From assembly GCA_022661535.1 (NCBI GenBank), contig JAKULF010000013.1, positions 1,116,001 to 1,180,000 on the forward strand: a DNA stretch of 64,000 nucleotides. Reading direction: 5' to 3'. Numbering within the stretch: position 1 is the stretch's first letter; each line of letters begins with the position of its first letter. The stretch comes from Eutypa lata (Eukaryota; Ascomycota; Sordariomycetes; Xylariales; Diatrypaceae). Below are positions 35,611-48,171 of this stretch, piece by piece. The notes under the pieces are model-generated. The model did no database searches. It was given only the letters and a program-made list of their open reading frames with translations, and had not been told where the DNA came from. The translations under genes were made by a program, and so were the position numbers.

Positions 35611-35909
35611 TATGGATCCCTAGGGCTAAATAATGGGAATCCCATATTATGTAATATAATAGAACCTTCTACAATAAAAAAACTATACAATAAGGAATCT
35701 ACAATACGTAAACCTATAATGGGAAAGCTATTATAAGATTCTTGAAGAATTCGTCCTGTATCTTAATATTTATAAAACCTGTTAGTTATTAAATAATTTC
35801 TTTTTTTTCTTTTCTTAATTAATTAATTTCAAGTTTTAAGTTTTAAAAAATCTTAAAGTAAATACATTACGTAAGCATTTAAGGTTATAAAAAACAAGAT
35901 TAAAAAGTA
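35611..35909 (+). repeat. Gypsy left LTR
   Basis: It aligns to 41023-41322 throughout with differences that are almost only transitions. Its outer half (to about 35760) is unmutated while its inner half is strongly AT-converted. Confidence 0.9.
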
Positions 35910-38900
35910 TAAATAATTATTTTTATAAGTTTATATTATATTAAATAAAAATAATAACACTTTTATTTATTTATTTAATTTTTAATTTACTTTTTTTATT
36001 CGTTTTTAATACTTTTATAATATTATAAAGTAACGATTTATTACGAATAATTTTATATTAAATTAACGAAATCGATTTAAATAAATTTAATAATTAAATA
36101 TATATTAAATTAAACGAATTTAATAAAAAGTTAAAAAATTAATTTATAAAAATAAATTATAATATTAAATAAAATAATCGAAATATATAATAATTAAGAA
36201 ATTTAATTTAAAACTTAATTATTATTTTAATTATAAATTAAAATATAATATTAAAAATAATATTAAAAATAATATTAAAATTAATATTAACACTTTTTAT
36301 AATTAATATATTATAAAGAAATTTTTTTTTTATATTAAAAATTTTATTTAATAAATTAACGTAAAACGAAAATTAAATAAATAATTAAATTTCGAAAGAT
36401 TTAATTTAAAAATAAAAGTTATAATAATATAAAAAGAATAAATTAAAACATTTTAATTAAAAGCGATTTTATTTTTCGAAGTTATAATCTTTTTAAAATA
36501 TAAAAGTAAAAATAAAGTTATATTTTTATTAAATTTAAAGTTTATTTAAATTAACGAAACGATATTTAATAAATTATAAAAGATTTAATATTAATTTTAA
36601 TAAATATTTATTTTTTATAATTTTTAAATATAATATATTTTTATTAAATTAATCGATAACTTTTAATAAATTATAATTTATATAAAGTTATAAAAATTTA
36701 ATTAAATAATATTTTTTAAAGCGATAATTTAAGTTTTAAATAATTATTATTAATTTTACGAACTTATAACGAAGTTTTTAATTTTATTATTTTATTAAAA
36801 CGAAAATTTAATTAACTTTACGCGTTATATTTATAAAGTTTTTTATTAATTATCGTAAAGATATCGTAATATTTATTATAATAAAAAAGTATTTATTTAT
36901 TTTTTTTTAAATATATATATTAATTATTTAATTATTTATATACGATTACGTTAATTAATAAAATACGTAATAAATAATTAAAAAAATAATATAAAGAACC
37001 TTTATAATAACTTATTATAAAATCGAAAATAAAATTTATAATATTTTAAAAGTAATCGTTTAATTATATAAAACCTTTATTTCGTTTTATAATTTAAAGA
37101 TTTTTAAAATTATATTAAATAAATTAAATATAATATATTTAAAATAATAAAATATTATTATAATAATATTAATAACGTTAAAGTTAAGTTAAATTTTAAA
37201 TTTAAAATATAACGATTAAAAGATTAATTTTATAAAAGAATATAATTATATAATTATAATAAACGATAATATATACTTTAATTATAAAATAAAAAATTAT
37301 TAAATAAAGAATTATTAAAAAAAAGTTAAGTTTTTTAATAATAAACGTTAAGAAAGTAAAAAGGTAATCTTTAAAAAAACTTTATATAATAATAATAATT
37401 TTAAATATATTAAATTTAAGTTAACTTTTAATAAATAAAAAAATAAAATTAAATTAAAAATATACTTTATTAATGATAAAGTTAACGAAGATAACGAAAA
37501 CGGTAAAAGTTTAACGAAAAGATTATAATAAAATAAATTTAAATATAAATAAAAGTTAAAAGAATTTTTTAAGTTATTTAAAATTAAAGATTAAAAAAGT
37601 CGCGTTTATTTAATTAATATAAACGTTAACGAAAAATTTAAACTTATATAAAATAAACTTATAAAAAAAAATTATTAATAAACTTATAATTTATTTAAAA
37701 TAAAAACGATAAATAATTATTTTTTAACGTTTTTTTTAATTATAATTATACTTTTTATTACGTTTTATAATTTTTAATAAAAATATAATTTGTATATAAT
37801 ATTATGTAATTATTTACGATAAAAAGAATAAATAAATTAAAATTATAAATTTAATAAAACGTATTAATAATAATTAAATTTAAATTAAAAGATATATTAT
37901 ATATATATAAATTTATAATATTTATTAAAGTTATATTAAATAAAATATTTTTAAATAAATTAATTTTAAAAAAAAGTATATTTTATAAACTTAAAATATA
38001 ATGTAATTATAATAAAAAAAGTAAAAATATAATTTTAAATAAAATGTCGAAAAAGTTAATATTATATTTAATATTAATTAACGAAATATTATTTCGATAT
38101 ATAAATAATTATATAATTAAAATAATATACGTATAATTAAAAAAATCGAAAATAAATTAATATAAAAAAATACTTATTAATGATTTTATAATTAAAACGT
38201 ATTTATAAAAATATATTAAATAATTTTTAAAATTATTTAAATTCGTTAAAAAACGCAAAAATATTAATATAAATAATTATTTATTTATTAAATTATTATT
38301 ATAAAGATATAATTTAATATAATTAAAAGTAATGTAAAATTTTATATAAAAATATATTTTAAAAATTATATAAAACGATTAAAAATCTTAAGTAATATTA
38401 ATTTTATTAACGTTTAAAAAAACATTTAAATAAATAATAAAATTAAATAAAAATAACATTTATATTATTTAACGTTTTTATTATAATTATTAAGAATTTA
38501 ATAAAATTATTAAAAAAAACGTTTATTTATTATTAAACGTAATAAATAAGATTTAATAAATAATAAAATATTAATATTATTATTTTATAAACTTTAAAAA
38601 CGGCTTTTAATATATTAAAATTTATAAATTATATAAAAAAAAAACGGCTTTTATAACTTTATTCGGTTTATATAAATAAATAATAATACTTTTCGGCTTT
38701 TATAACGTATTAATAACTTTTTAAGCTTTAATAAAAAAAATCTTAATATTATTTTAAAGATTCGTTTTAAGTATAATTAATAATATTATAATATAAAAAG
38801 AAATTTTAAAATAACTTTATATAAAAGTAAAAACGTTATTTTAATAATTATTAAATTACGGCATAATAATTAACGCCGCGAAATTAATTATATTTATTCG

Positions 38901-41022
38901 TAAAAAAGTATTTTTTAAATTTATTATATTAAAAAAAAGTATTAAAGTTAATTTAATTAAAATATTAATAATATAAAAGCGATCGAAATTAAAAATTATA
39001 ATTAAAATACGAGTTTTTATTAACGCGATAAGTTATTTTCGTTATTTAATTATAAATTATTTAAAAATATTAATATTTTTAACGAAGTTAATTAAAGGTT
39101 TAAAGAATTATAAAATTATTTTAAATATTAAAGTTAAAATAATTTAACGATAAATTTATAACGTAATTACGATAATATTTATTATACGAAAGTTTAATTA
39201 ATAGATTTTTTATATTATAAAAATTAATGCTTTTTAATATTATATTAACGTAATTCTTTTATAACTTTATTTATATAAAAAATAAAATAAAATAATTTTT
39301 TACTTTATAATTTACTTTTTAAAAAAGTTTATAAATATATAAACGAGATATATAATTTAAAAAAAAGAATTTTTAAAAATAATATTAATTTTATAACATT
39401 AACGATATTAAATAAAAAAAAAACGTAATAATAATAATAAATTACGAATTACTTAAAACGTTAAATATAAAAATTAAATAATTAATATAAATTATTAAAT
39501 TTTTTAATATTATTAAATATTATAATATATAAATCTTTTATAAATTAAATAAAACGAATGTTTTTATAAATTACTTATTACGTTTTATTAAAAATATATA
39601 AAATCGAACGTATTTAATTAAAAATTAACTTAATTTCGTTTAAAATTTTAATTAATTAAATCGAATTAATTTATAAATTATATATAAATATTTTTAATAC
39701 GAAACGATATTATTACTTATATTATAAAAAGAATAAATATATAAAAACTTTATTTTTTATTAAAAAAAATTATATAAAATAATAATAAACGAAAAACATT
39801 TAAAAAACCTTTTATATATAATAAATATAATAATAAAAGTAAAAACTTTATAAAAAGTAATTAAATATAACGATTTAATAATAAATTTAAAAAAAATTTA
39901 TTACGATTAAAGTTATTTAATTATTAAAATTTTAATACGAAATACTTTAAAATAATTTTAATATTTAAAAATTACTTTAATAATATAATAAGTTATACTT
40001 AAATGCTTTACGTATTAATTAATAAAAAAGTTTAATTTTTTATTATTTAATTTATAATTAATTATATTATTTATATCTTTTATATATTAAGCGATTAATT
40101 ATATATTTATTAATTAATTTAAAATCTTTATAATTATAAAATATATTATAAGTTAAATAAAAGCATAATTCGTATTTTTTATATAATTTATTAATATAAT
40201 ATTTATAATCAAGCAAATTAAAATAATTTTTAATTATTTAAAAAAATAAATTAATAATAATATTAACGTATTTAATAATTACGAAATATAAAAATAATAT
40301 TAATAATATAAATCGATAATAAAATTTATTATATTAATTTAACTTTATAAAAACGATAAAGTAAAGAAAATTAACGATAATATTAAAAAGATTATATTAT
40401 AAAAATATTAAATTAATTTTATATTAAATTTATCGTATTTATTTTAAAAAACGATAATAATATATAATAAAACATTTAAGTTAAACGATTATAATAATTA
40501 TTTTTTAATGTTTAAAATATAATCTTTATAAAAATAACTTTAAATAAAGCTTTTTAAATACGTTTAAAAATTAATTAAAAGAAAAAAAATAAATTTTAAA
40601 AAAAAGTTAATTAAATAATATAAAACGTTTATAATTAAAAATTATTATAACGATTTAAAAGCGTTACGAAATCGAATTTAAACGTATTTATAAAAAAAAA
40701 AAAGTTTAATTTAAACTTACGTTATAAGAAATTAAATGTTACGAATTCGTTAACGTAAAGAAAAATATAAATTTTATTATAATAAACTTTAAGTTATAAC
40801 GAATTATTATTTAAAAAATACGTATTATATATAAAGTTTTAAAAAAATCGCGTTTTTATTAAAATATAACGAAATTAATTTATTTTTTATTTACGTAAAC
40901 GACGGTTATTTTATACGAAGTTTATAATATATAAATAAATAATTATTTAAATAAAATTAATAACGTTTATAAAGTTTATTAAATTAAAATAATTAAAATA
41001 ATTATTTAAAATAAAAGAAATA

Positions 41023-41322
41023 ATATAAATTCTTAAAGTTAAATAATAAGAATTTTATATTATATAATATAATAAAGCTTTTTATAATAAAAAGATTATA
41101 TAATAAAAAATTTATAATACGTAAACTTATAATAAAAAAGTTATTATAAAATTTTTAAAAAATTCGTTTTATATTTTAATATTTATAAGATTTATTAATC
41201 ATTAAATAATTTCTTTCTTTTCCTTTTTTAATTAACTAATTTCGAGTTTTAAGTTTTAAAGAATCCTAAAGTAAATACATTACGTAAGCATTTGGGGTTA
41301 TAAGAAACGGGACCAGAAAGCA
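41023..41322 (+). repeat. Gypsy right LTR
   Basis: This is the partner of 35611-35909. Its inner portion is AT-converted and the last 50-100 bp near 41322 are nearly unmutated (GGGGTTATAAGAAACGGGAC). Confidence 0.9.
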
Positions 41323-41328
41323 CATCCC
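41323..41328 (+). repeat. Target-site duplication CATCCC, right copy
   Basis: This is the second copy of CATCCC (see 35605-35610). On the minus strand it is GGGATG in the codons for DGWGW of the HET domain. Confidence 0.85.
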
Positions 41329-41522
41329 CACCCGTCGTTTCGGGCTTGCTGGCAGCATTTTTCCACTTTGAACCATCCTTTCTTCGCACGAGCCTCGTGG
41401 AGCCGTCCGATATCTTGAAATAGTATCTCTTCCTCATGCCATGTATGGCTTAATATGGCGTAATTAGGAATATCACTAAGAAACTCTCTAAGCTTGTATG
41501 TGTGCACGTTAAGTAAGTGCAT
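41323..41522 (-). pseudogene. HET-domain gene, 5' part
   Basis: From the ATG at 41522 the minus strand encodes MHLLNVHTYKLREFLSDIP, then YAILSHTWHEEEILFQDI and KCCQQARNDGWG, the N-terminal block of a HET domain. The frame runs without interruption into the element at 41322. An upstream in-frame ATG at 41546 is possible, but 41522 matches the usual start of the family. The continuation is at 35604-34065. Confidence 0.93.
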
Positions 41523-42081
41523 GATGAAGAAGGAAAATGGACACAAGGAAGTTGCGTCACTCGTGAAATGTTTTCGAAGCTCTCTTTAAAGCGAACATCC
41601 TTCAGCCCAGAGAAAATGCGCCCACATATACCAGGCAGCTGCAGTACCCACACAGCCCAGTCTTACTATAATTACGTCCACTATAACTCGTCAAGCCACG
41701 CACCACCACTCAAGTGAGGCATCCCGTCTTACATGCATGTAGCGTGGGGACCGCCGCAGACACCTGCGACAATACAAAACCTCCGGTTTTACGATATACA
41801 GGCATAAGTTTAGCAATTTAGCTGCTCCCTCTCGCATCCCCCGCACCCCCTTTCCCTAGCCTCCGCTTATCAAAGCTTTCTCCGTTCCGGGCGGGGTAGC
41901 AGCGGTCAACTTAGGTGTTATGGGCATAACTTACGTACATGTTAACAGTTATTTTCTAGTGAATTTCTGTTTTGGCGGAGAAAAGTGCCGAAACAATAAC
42001 TCCTCATTTCACTTCAGCTTCAGCCCTACCACCTTCCGTAAAGAAGTCTCCCCTTATGCCCAATTATCTAAGATTAGAATC
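41523..42081. other. Intergenic, nothing seen
   Basis: This is 560 bp between the HET start and the P450 stop, of ordinary composition, with only short frames without features. Confidence 0.5.
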
Positions 42082-44174
42082 TTATCCCGAGCTAACCCTC
42101 TCCACCGGCACAAATCTAACCCAGAGTTCGGGTCTGTACCACATGACATGGACTCTGAAGTCTTCGTCAAACTCCTTGTCTAGACCCCGGACCCCTTCTA
42201 AATCGAACGACCATAGTACTTTCGCAAGGAATAGCTTCGTCTGCTGCCAGGCAATCTCCCGACCAGTGCACATACGAGGTCCTACTCCGAATGGGAAGAA
42301 GCTCTTGAGATTATCCTTGGCGTAGCGCGAATCGTACCCGAGGTGATCGAGAGGAAGCCAGCGCTGTGGGCGGAACTCGGTAGAGTCACGGAAGTAGCTA
42401 GGATTGCGAGCAGCTGAAAAGGTGCTAATTTGGCATACGACCTATGACGGTTAGTATTCGATAAGAGAATCAAGTGTGGGTTGCCAAGATACGAGACAGG
42501 AGAACATAGCGCTCTGAAGAGGTAGGAAATAGGATTTACTTACCCCTTGGGGGACGTAAACACCATCTACCATAGCACCAGGACTGATTCTCGGCAGGCC
42601 ACTTACCCCTGCTACATGTACACGAAGGATTTCTTGAACGCAGGCATGTAGGAATTTCAGACCAACTAGGCTATCGGAGTTAATATCGTTATAATCCTGG
42701 AAAGCCTCCCGGATCTCTTTGACAAGCTTCGCATAAGTCTCCGGCTCCTTCAGGAGGAAGAATATGACCGAGTTGAGGGTGATCTGAATTGGATCGTAGC
42801 CAGCAATGAACAGCTGGAATGCTACTTGCTCCAGATGGACCTTCTGCTTCTTGGTGGTTGGCGGAGTGGCATGTGGGGGTAGCATGAAATCTACGAAGTC
42901 AGGGTGCTTCGTATTCCCTCGATTATCGATTCTTTTTTGAATCTCTTCGCTATTCAGCTTCAAGACTCTCAGAAACGATAGTAGAACCTTAGGTGACACA
43001 AAAAACACTGAAAAAAGGCTCAGAAGGGGGAATTTCTTCAAGACTTGCGACACTGTCCCAAAAAGGTTGGTGTTGAGTAATGATTTCAGGAGCTCCGAGC
43101 TTTGGGCTACACAAATAGAACAATTGTCAGCACACAAGAGACGCCATTCGTGGAAGCGGTTCATATGGAGTATCGTACCATCCCTCATGTGGTGCATTTC
43201 ACGGTTGTATGCGAGATCTGTTGATAGATCCATAGCGAACCATCTCAGCCACTACAGGTAAGATAGTACATATATTAGCTAGCGTAAGTTTTAATAAATA
43301 GAAACGTGGTTGATGATTCACCTCGTTGATTTCAATCCCGTCGCCCTTGCAGCCGAGTTCTTCCATCTTGTTTACAAATAGGTCGATATACTTGTGCACG
43401 GTCGGTTCCTTGGCCTTGATGGCCTTGGTGCTGAAGGCCGGGAGGAGTTTCTTAGCTACCTCGCGCCTTTTTGCAGGATCCGATTCCCATATGAACCCCT
43501 TATCTCCCATCCCGAAGTCCATGAGGTCTGTCTTCAAGAATGTCTCATGACCCTTCACGGCTGTATTGTAGATGTCTGCGGGAAATGGATTAGCTCTCTA
43601 GCCTTATCACTCAACCTTCTCTCGATTGCTGGAATACGAAGGTATTTTTTAGTATATGTCTCACCAAGCGTTGCTTCCGGGGTCATAAAAGCAATTTCAT
43701 TAGGAGCGACACGAACGACGTTCCCTGATCTCTATTCAGTCTTGCTATCTAGAGCCAGGAAACGGAATATAGGTGCTTGTACTTACCGTACTTCTTTATC
43801 ATGCTCTCTACGGCCCACGGCCATCTTCCCCGGATCCTAAGACATGTTAGAACATAGGGAGGCATCCATAGAGCGACAAGCTACTGCTTAGCAACTCACC
43901 AGTGATATGCATAAGGAATGTTAGACACGGCCGCAAACTTAGGCCCTGAAAATTTTGCAGCAGGATGGAAGTGGAGCAGATAGATGCATCGTGTGAGTAC
44001 ATAGACGAGAATCTACAACATGAAAATGGTAAGATTCTTTGTACATATAGGGTTAATAAGGGAGGGGAGAAGAAGATCGATGTGACGTACACTTGAAGTA
44101 GCAAAGGAAACCCAATGGATTACCATTGCGCTCTTGATAGATTCAAGGGACGAGGCTGGGTTTAGCTCTGCCAT
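42082..44174 (-). CDS. Cytochrome P450 with unusual I-helix
   Basis: Seven exons (44174-44091, 44012-43900, 43836-43787, 43724-43665, 43575-43322, 43251-42544, 42441-42082) give 542 residues with all phases consistent. The N-terminal anchor is VIHWVSFATSS joined to ILVYVLTRCIYLLHFHP, followed by AAKFSGPKFA. YGNVVRVAPNEIAF spans two exons, EILR is the ExxR motif, PQRW replaces PERW, and FPFGVGPRMCTGREIA holds the haem-ligand Cys. The I-helix reads FIAGYDPIQITL: the acid is present but the conserved Thr after it is Pro, so oxygen activation may be altered. The fungal B-class-like architecture suggests a secondary-metabolite enzyme, substrate unknown. There are no stops or frameshifts. The start at 44174 gives a membrane anchor of normal length. 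Confidence 0.9.
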
Positions 44175-46817
44175 ACTAGTCAACAGTTCAAACATATATA
44201 TCAATCCTGTGATATTGGCTGTAGTGGTTTCCTTCTTTTCTTTTCTCCTTTCGGTATGAAGAAGCCTTTCAAGCTTCGATTAACTAGGTATTTTGAATAG
44301 ATAATATGTCATGGTGTTGCAGATGGCTCGGATGGTCGGATGATTGGAATTATGTGAAGATTGACAAATATGTTGGCATATAGGTGGGGACTACCAAGTA
44401 AGGGGGAGGGAACCTGACATTATAGGGCCAATCAAAGATGGCTTATTTCGTAATCAGGCTGCACCTCGTATAATTTACTTGCAGTTAGCAATGGGCAATT
44501 ACTTAGGATAAAATGTGATTGGTTATACAGGTGCTAATATAAAGCGTGGAATGAATTTCATTGTTACTCCAATGGGAATGTGCGTTATGGCCAAGCATAT
44601 ATGAAGTATACTGAACTTTGATGGCCTTGTTTAAAATTTTGATTTCAATTTTAAAAAAAACTCATATCTAGTGAAAGCTATACCATACCATAGGAAGTTG
44701 ATTGAAAAAGAAAAAAAAGTATCGTACGGACACCTCATCATAATCAAACTAAGTTTATTATGCTGAATACTTATTGTTTAGCGAAGCTGTGTTATCATGA
44801 TCAGTGCTGGCATGAGACTGGACAAACCCTATTTGACTAGATCCCCCCGACCCAATTCTGTGTTCCTCTGGTGAAATTTGTCTGGTTTCCAGCCATCGAA
44901 GATGTAGAGGTTTTAGATCTAACGAATCTTGATGAACAGGACCATGAGCGGGCATTTATGACCTTTGAGGGACAGTGGCTGAAGAATTGTTCCGTGGTTG
45001 AAATGGGGTTGAACGTTAGTACCTCCTGTAGCAAGACATGATACTGAATAGTATTTACATGACTGTTCAAATACTGCATGAGCTTTTATATTGGTGTAGC
45101 GTCCTTTACATGTTATTCATAGTCCGTCCAACCAGTCGTATTGCATACATCACGAACATACTTTCTGACACAAATCATTAAGGACCCATACCAGACCGAA
45201 GAAATCGAAAAGTAGTTTAGATGATCCTAGGGATCTTCTAAGGACCCTCAGTCATTACGCTTGGCATTGGGCTTGAAATTGGGTAAGGGGAGGAATACTG
45301 AGTAAGCCTCCACGTGGTTAATAATCTAGAGAAGATTGACTCACAGTGCTTACGTTACCGAACAGCGTTTCACCGACCCTGACATATCTGACAGATAGCG
45401 GGACGATACACTGGATGAACACCTACAAGAAATCTACGATGACGTGAAATATCGATTATAGCAACAATAATAACTTTAGCTTAATGAGCTTTCAGGACCA
45501 CGGGACAGGTACTGTCGAGGACTGTATCAATACTTGCTCCTCGAATGACGAACGCATAGGCGCTGGATAAAAGCTGAATGATACGCTATGCTGCTTGAAG
45601 GCTCGTCTCGAAGCGCCACGGTCTGCAGTTAACAGAACTTTGCAAGTAGGCTATAAATATCATGAAAGAACAGGGTGAACCGAAGTATCAAGGGCAAGGG
45701 CTATTACAGTAAGTATTGGAAGATGTTCACTTTTCGCTGGAATTAACAGCAACAATTACTCTGTGCTTAAAAGATGATAAGTCTTCGAAGATTCGAGAGT
45801 GTAGCCTAGTTCTAAGTAAGTAGACATGGAGAAAGTAGCTTCGTCTTTAGTTTAGTTCTAGCAGTATCTTAACAAGTTTTTGATCTTCCTTGTTACATTT
45901 TAGCCTCTGAGATAGTTAACTCGAAACATCCTTCATCATTTATCTTGAAAATAAGTTTTCGGTATAATGGAAATAGCATTGTGTTACTTACAGTACTTAC
46001 ATAATATCATATCAGATGTTTCACATGTCTCCATGTCGAGTGTGAATTATGCAAATTTCTATAGTTCAATCGATTAGTTGAATAGGTACGAAGTAGTAAA
46101 GTTGAGAAATCGACAAAAGATGTGACGCTAAATTCGATCGATCGTAAGCACTAATATTAGTAGAGGACTAAGAACTGCCCTACGGAGTTCGTCGGATGAT
46201 CATCCGCTAGGAGTCGAAGCGGATCGCAGATCTTATACAGAAGCGATATATGACCTAGTAAGCTGGTGTCAGCCGCATAAGTTGAATTTAAGGGCTGAGT
46301 TGTCAAAGCTGGATTCTGTGGTCAACCACAGTATCCTGGCGCTCCCTTGCAATTCAATCTTGTTAAGTAAAGGTCTTGCTGGCGCTTCATCGCATTCGTC
46401 AATATACAATACCCTCTTGCGCCTATTTCAAACTTTCACAAGCTGCCAAATCAAGCGGCATGATTGCACACAAATGCAGGAAAAGGAGAAGACAAGATCT
46501 AAATATAGGCGTAGTATACAATACGACATTGGGTTAATCAGCCCTGCAGGGATGCTGAGCTCAGCAATGAAACCGCCTATGTTATTTTGTTAGGTTACGT
46601 TACCCGTGACGTCAAAATTGAGCCTTATGTATAATAGAAACGCCCGAATGTCTAAAGAGGAAGCTGGCATCGGAAATCATCTCCTTAACACAGCCTACAT
46701 GACGGCAGATGGCTTGAGATACCAAACACTACTATATAATGGCAGCCCCATAACCTAACTTTTCAAAATCGCATTCAATGGCATAGACATTGACAACTTC
46801 AAGCCTCCAAAGTCAAG
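44175..46817. other. Gene-poor 2.6 kb
   Basis: I see only short, featureless frames, for example 44758-45079 (minus) and 46282-46593 (plus, without an ATG start). The composition is ordinary. No RNA gene or repeat is recognised. Confidence 0.5.
46733..46739 (+). promoter_or_regulatory. TATA-like box of the GH5 gene
   Basis: TATATAA lies 78 nt before the ATG at 46818, a plausible core-promoter position in fungi. This is sequence evidence only. Confidence 0.4.
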
Positions 46818-48171
46818 ATGCGGTATTCAGTCCTCGCGTCGGCTCTCATCGCGCCCGTAGTCCGCGCGTGGCTGCCAATGGACCGCGACCTCGCAGCCTT
46901 CAATCAGACGACGCGGTTTGCAGAGCTAGGCAAGCGCTTCGAGCCTTCGCTACCCAATGGCGTCACTAAGATCCGCGGTGTCAACTTCGGCGGTATGTTT
47001 GAACTCTACTTCATTCAGAGATCCATGAATACCTTACTGACACGCGATTCTAGGATGGCTGGTATGCGAGAAGTGGCTGCAAACAAACGAGTGGGCCACA
47101 ATGGGCTGCGGCGACTCAGCATCTGAGTTCGACTGCATGGCCGACCACTACTCGGGCGACAACCGCGCGAACGGCAACGATGCCTTCGAGCAGCACTGGA
47201 AGACCTGGATCAACGCCGACACCGTCCAGTCTGTGTATGACGTGGGCTTGAACACCATCCGCATTCCCATCGGGTACTGGTCCTACGTCGACATCGTGGA
47301 CCAGGCCAGCGAGCCCTTCGCTGATGGCGACCGCATGCTCCCGTATCTGGATGCCGTCGTCCAGAAGGCCACTGACCTGGGAATGTACGTGATTATGGAC
47401 CTTCACGGCGCTCCTGGCGGTCAGCAACAAGATGTCTTCACCGGCCAAAACCCCAACCCGGCCGGCTTCTTCAACGACTACAACTTCGGTCGCGCGGAGA
47501 AATGGCTCACCTGGATGACGAACCGCATCCACAACACACCCGGCTATGCCTCAGTTGGCATGATCGAGGTGCTGAACGAGCCCGTCTCCAAGCACGACGA
47601 CGGCGGCGCCCGATACCCGGCTCCCGGCGAGGACCCGGGCTTGATCCAGTCGTACTACCCGGCGGCTCTGAAGGCGGTGCGGGACGCGGAGGCGGCGCTG
47701 CAGGTGTCGGACGACAAGAAGCTGCACGTGCAGTTCATGTCGTCGAAGTGGGACTCGGGGGACCCGCGGTCGAACTCGGACGTGGCGAACGACGCCACGA
47801 CGGCCTTCGACGACCACAACTACATCGGCTTCGCGCTCCCCGACGCGGACCGCGCCGACCAGTCCAAGCTCATGGGCAGCGCGTGCCACGACGACCGCGT
47901 GGTCGCGGGCCAGGACTTCGCCATCACGGGCGAGTGGAGCATGACGTCCAACGTCGACTCGGGGGACGGCGACTTCTTCAAGAAGTTCTTCACCGCCCAG
48001 CAGCAGCTCTACGAGAAGCCCGGCATGAACGGCTGGGTCTACTGGACCTGGAAGACCGAGCTGAACGACCCTCGGTGGACGTACTCCGATGCCACTAGCC
48101 TCAACTATGTCCCCACGGATGCGGCGGGCTTGGAGAACAACGTCTACCAGGATGTCTGTGCTGGATTCTGA
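46818..48171 (+). CDS. GH5 glucanase, endo-beta-1,6-glucanase-like
   Basis: Two exons (46818-46992, 47054-48171) with a 61-nt intron encode 430 residues. A signal peptide (about residues 1-17, MRYSVLASALIAPVVRA) indicates secretion. KIRGVNFGGWLVCEKW opens the GH5 barrel, VLNEPV carries the catalytic acid Glu and ITGEWSM the nucleophile Glu. NTIRIPIGYWSYV and VIMDLHGAPGGQQQ are further GH5 landmarks. MGCGDSASEFDC and the C-terminal WTWKTELNDPRWTYSDA resemble fungal endo-1,6-beta-glucanases (ExgB type) more than exo-1,3-glucanases. The likely role is fungal cell-wall beta-glucan turnover or attack on other fungi. The exon 2 third codon positions are very GC-rich, unlike neighbouring genes, and produce long shadow frames. 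Exact linkage specificity is inferred. Confidence 0.9.

Larger units (their letters stand above)
35611..41322 (+). mobile_element. Complete Ty3/Gypsy LTR retrotransposon, RIP-degraded
   Basis: This is a 5712-bp element with LTRs at 35611-35909 (299 bp) and 41023-41322 (300 bp), flanked by CATCCC. A reverse transcriptase in one plus-strand frame is still recognisable: KTAFITLFGLY at 38641-38673 and, in the same frame, SYFRYLIINY at about 39031-39060, where Gypsy elements have the Y-x-R-R-F-I-x-x-Y/F-S stretch. This fixes class and plus orientation. The interior is saturated with RIP-type changes and stops, so no functional product is possible. The LTR ends are TATGG...AAAGCA, with TG at the right end only when read on the minus strand. 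It lies antisense inside the HET gene. Confidence 0.92.

Noticed and set aside
46282..46593. 103-codon plus-strand frame
   Set aside because: No ATG start, no domain, no intron signals.
47116..48098. Long overlapping frames on both strands of the GH5 gene
   Set aside because: Shadows created by very GC-rich third positions; the GH5 frame explains all conserved motifs.
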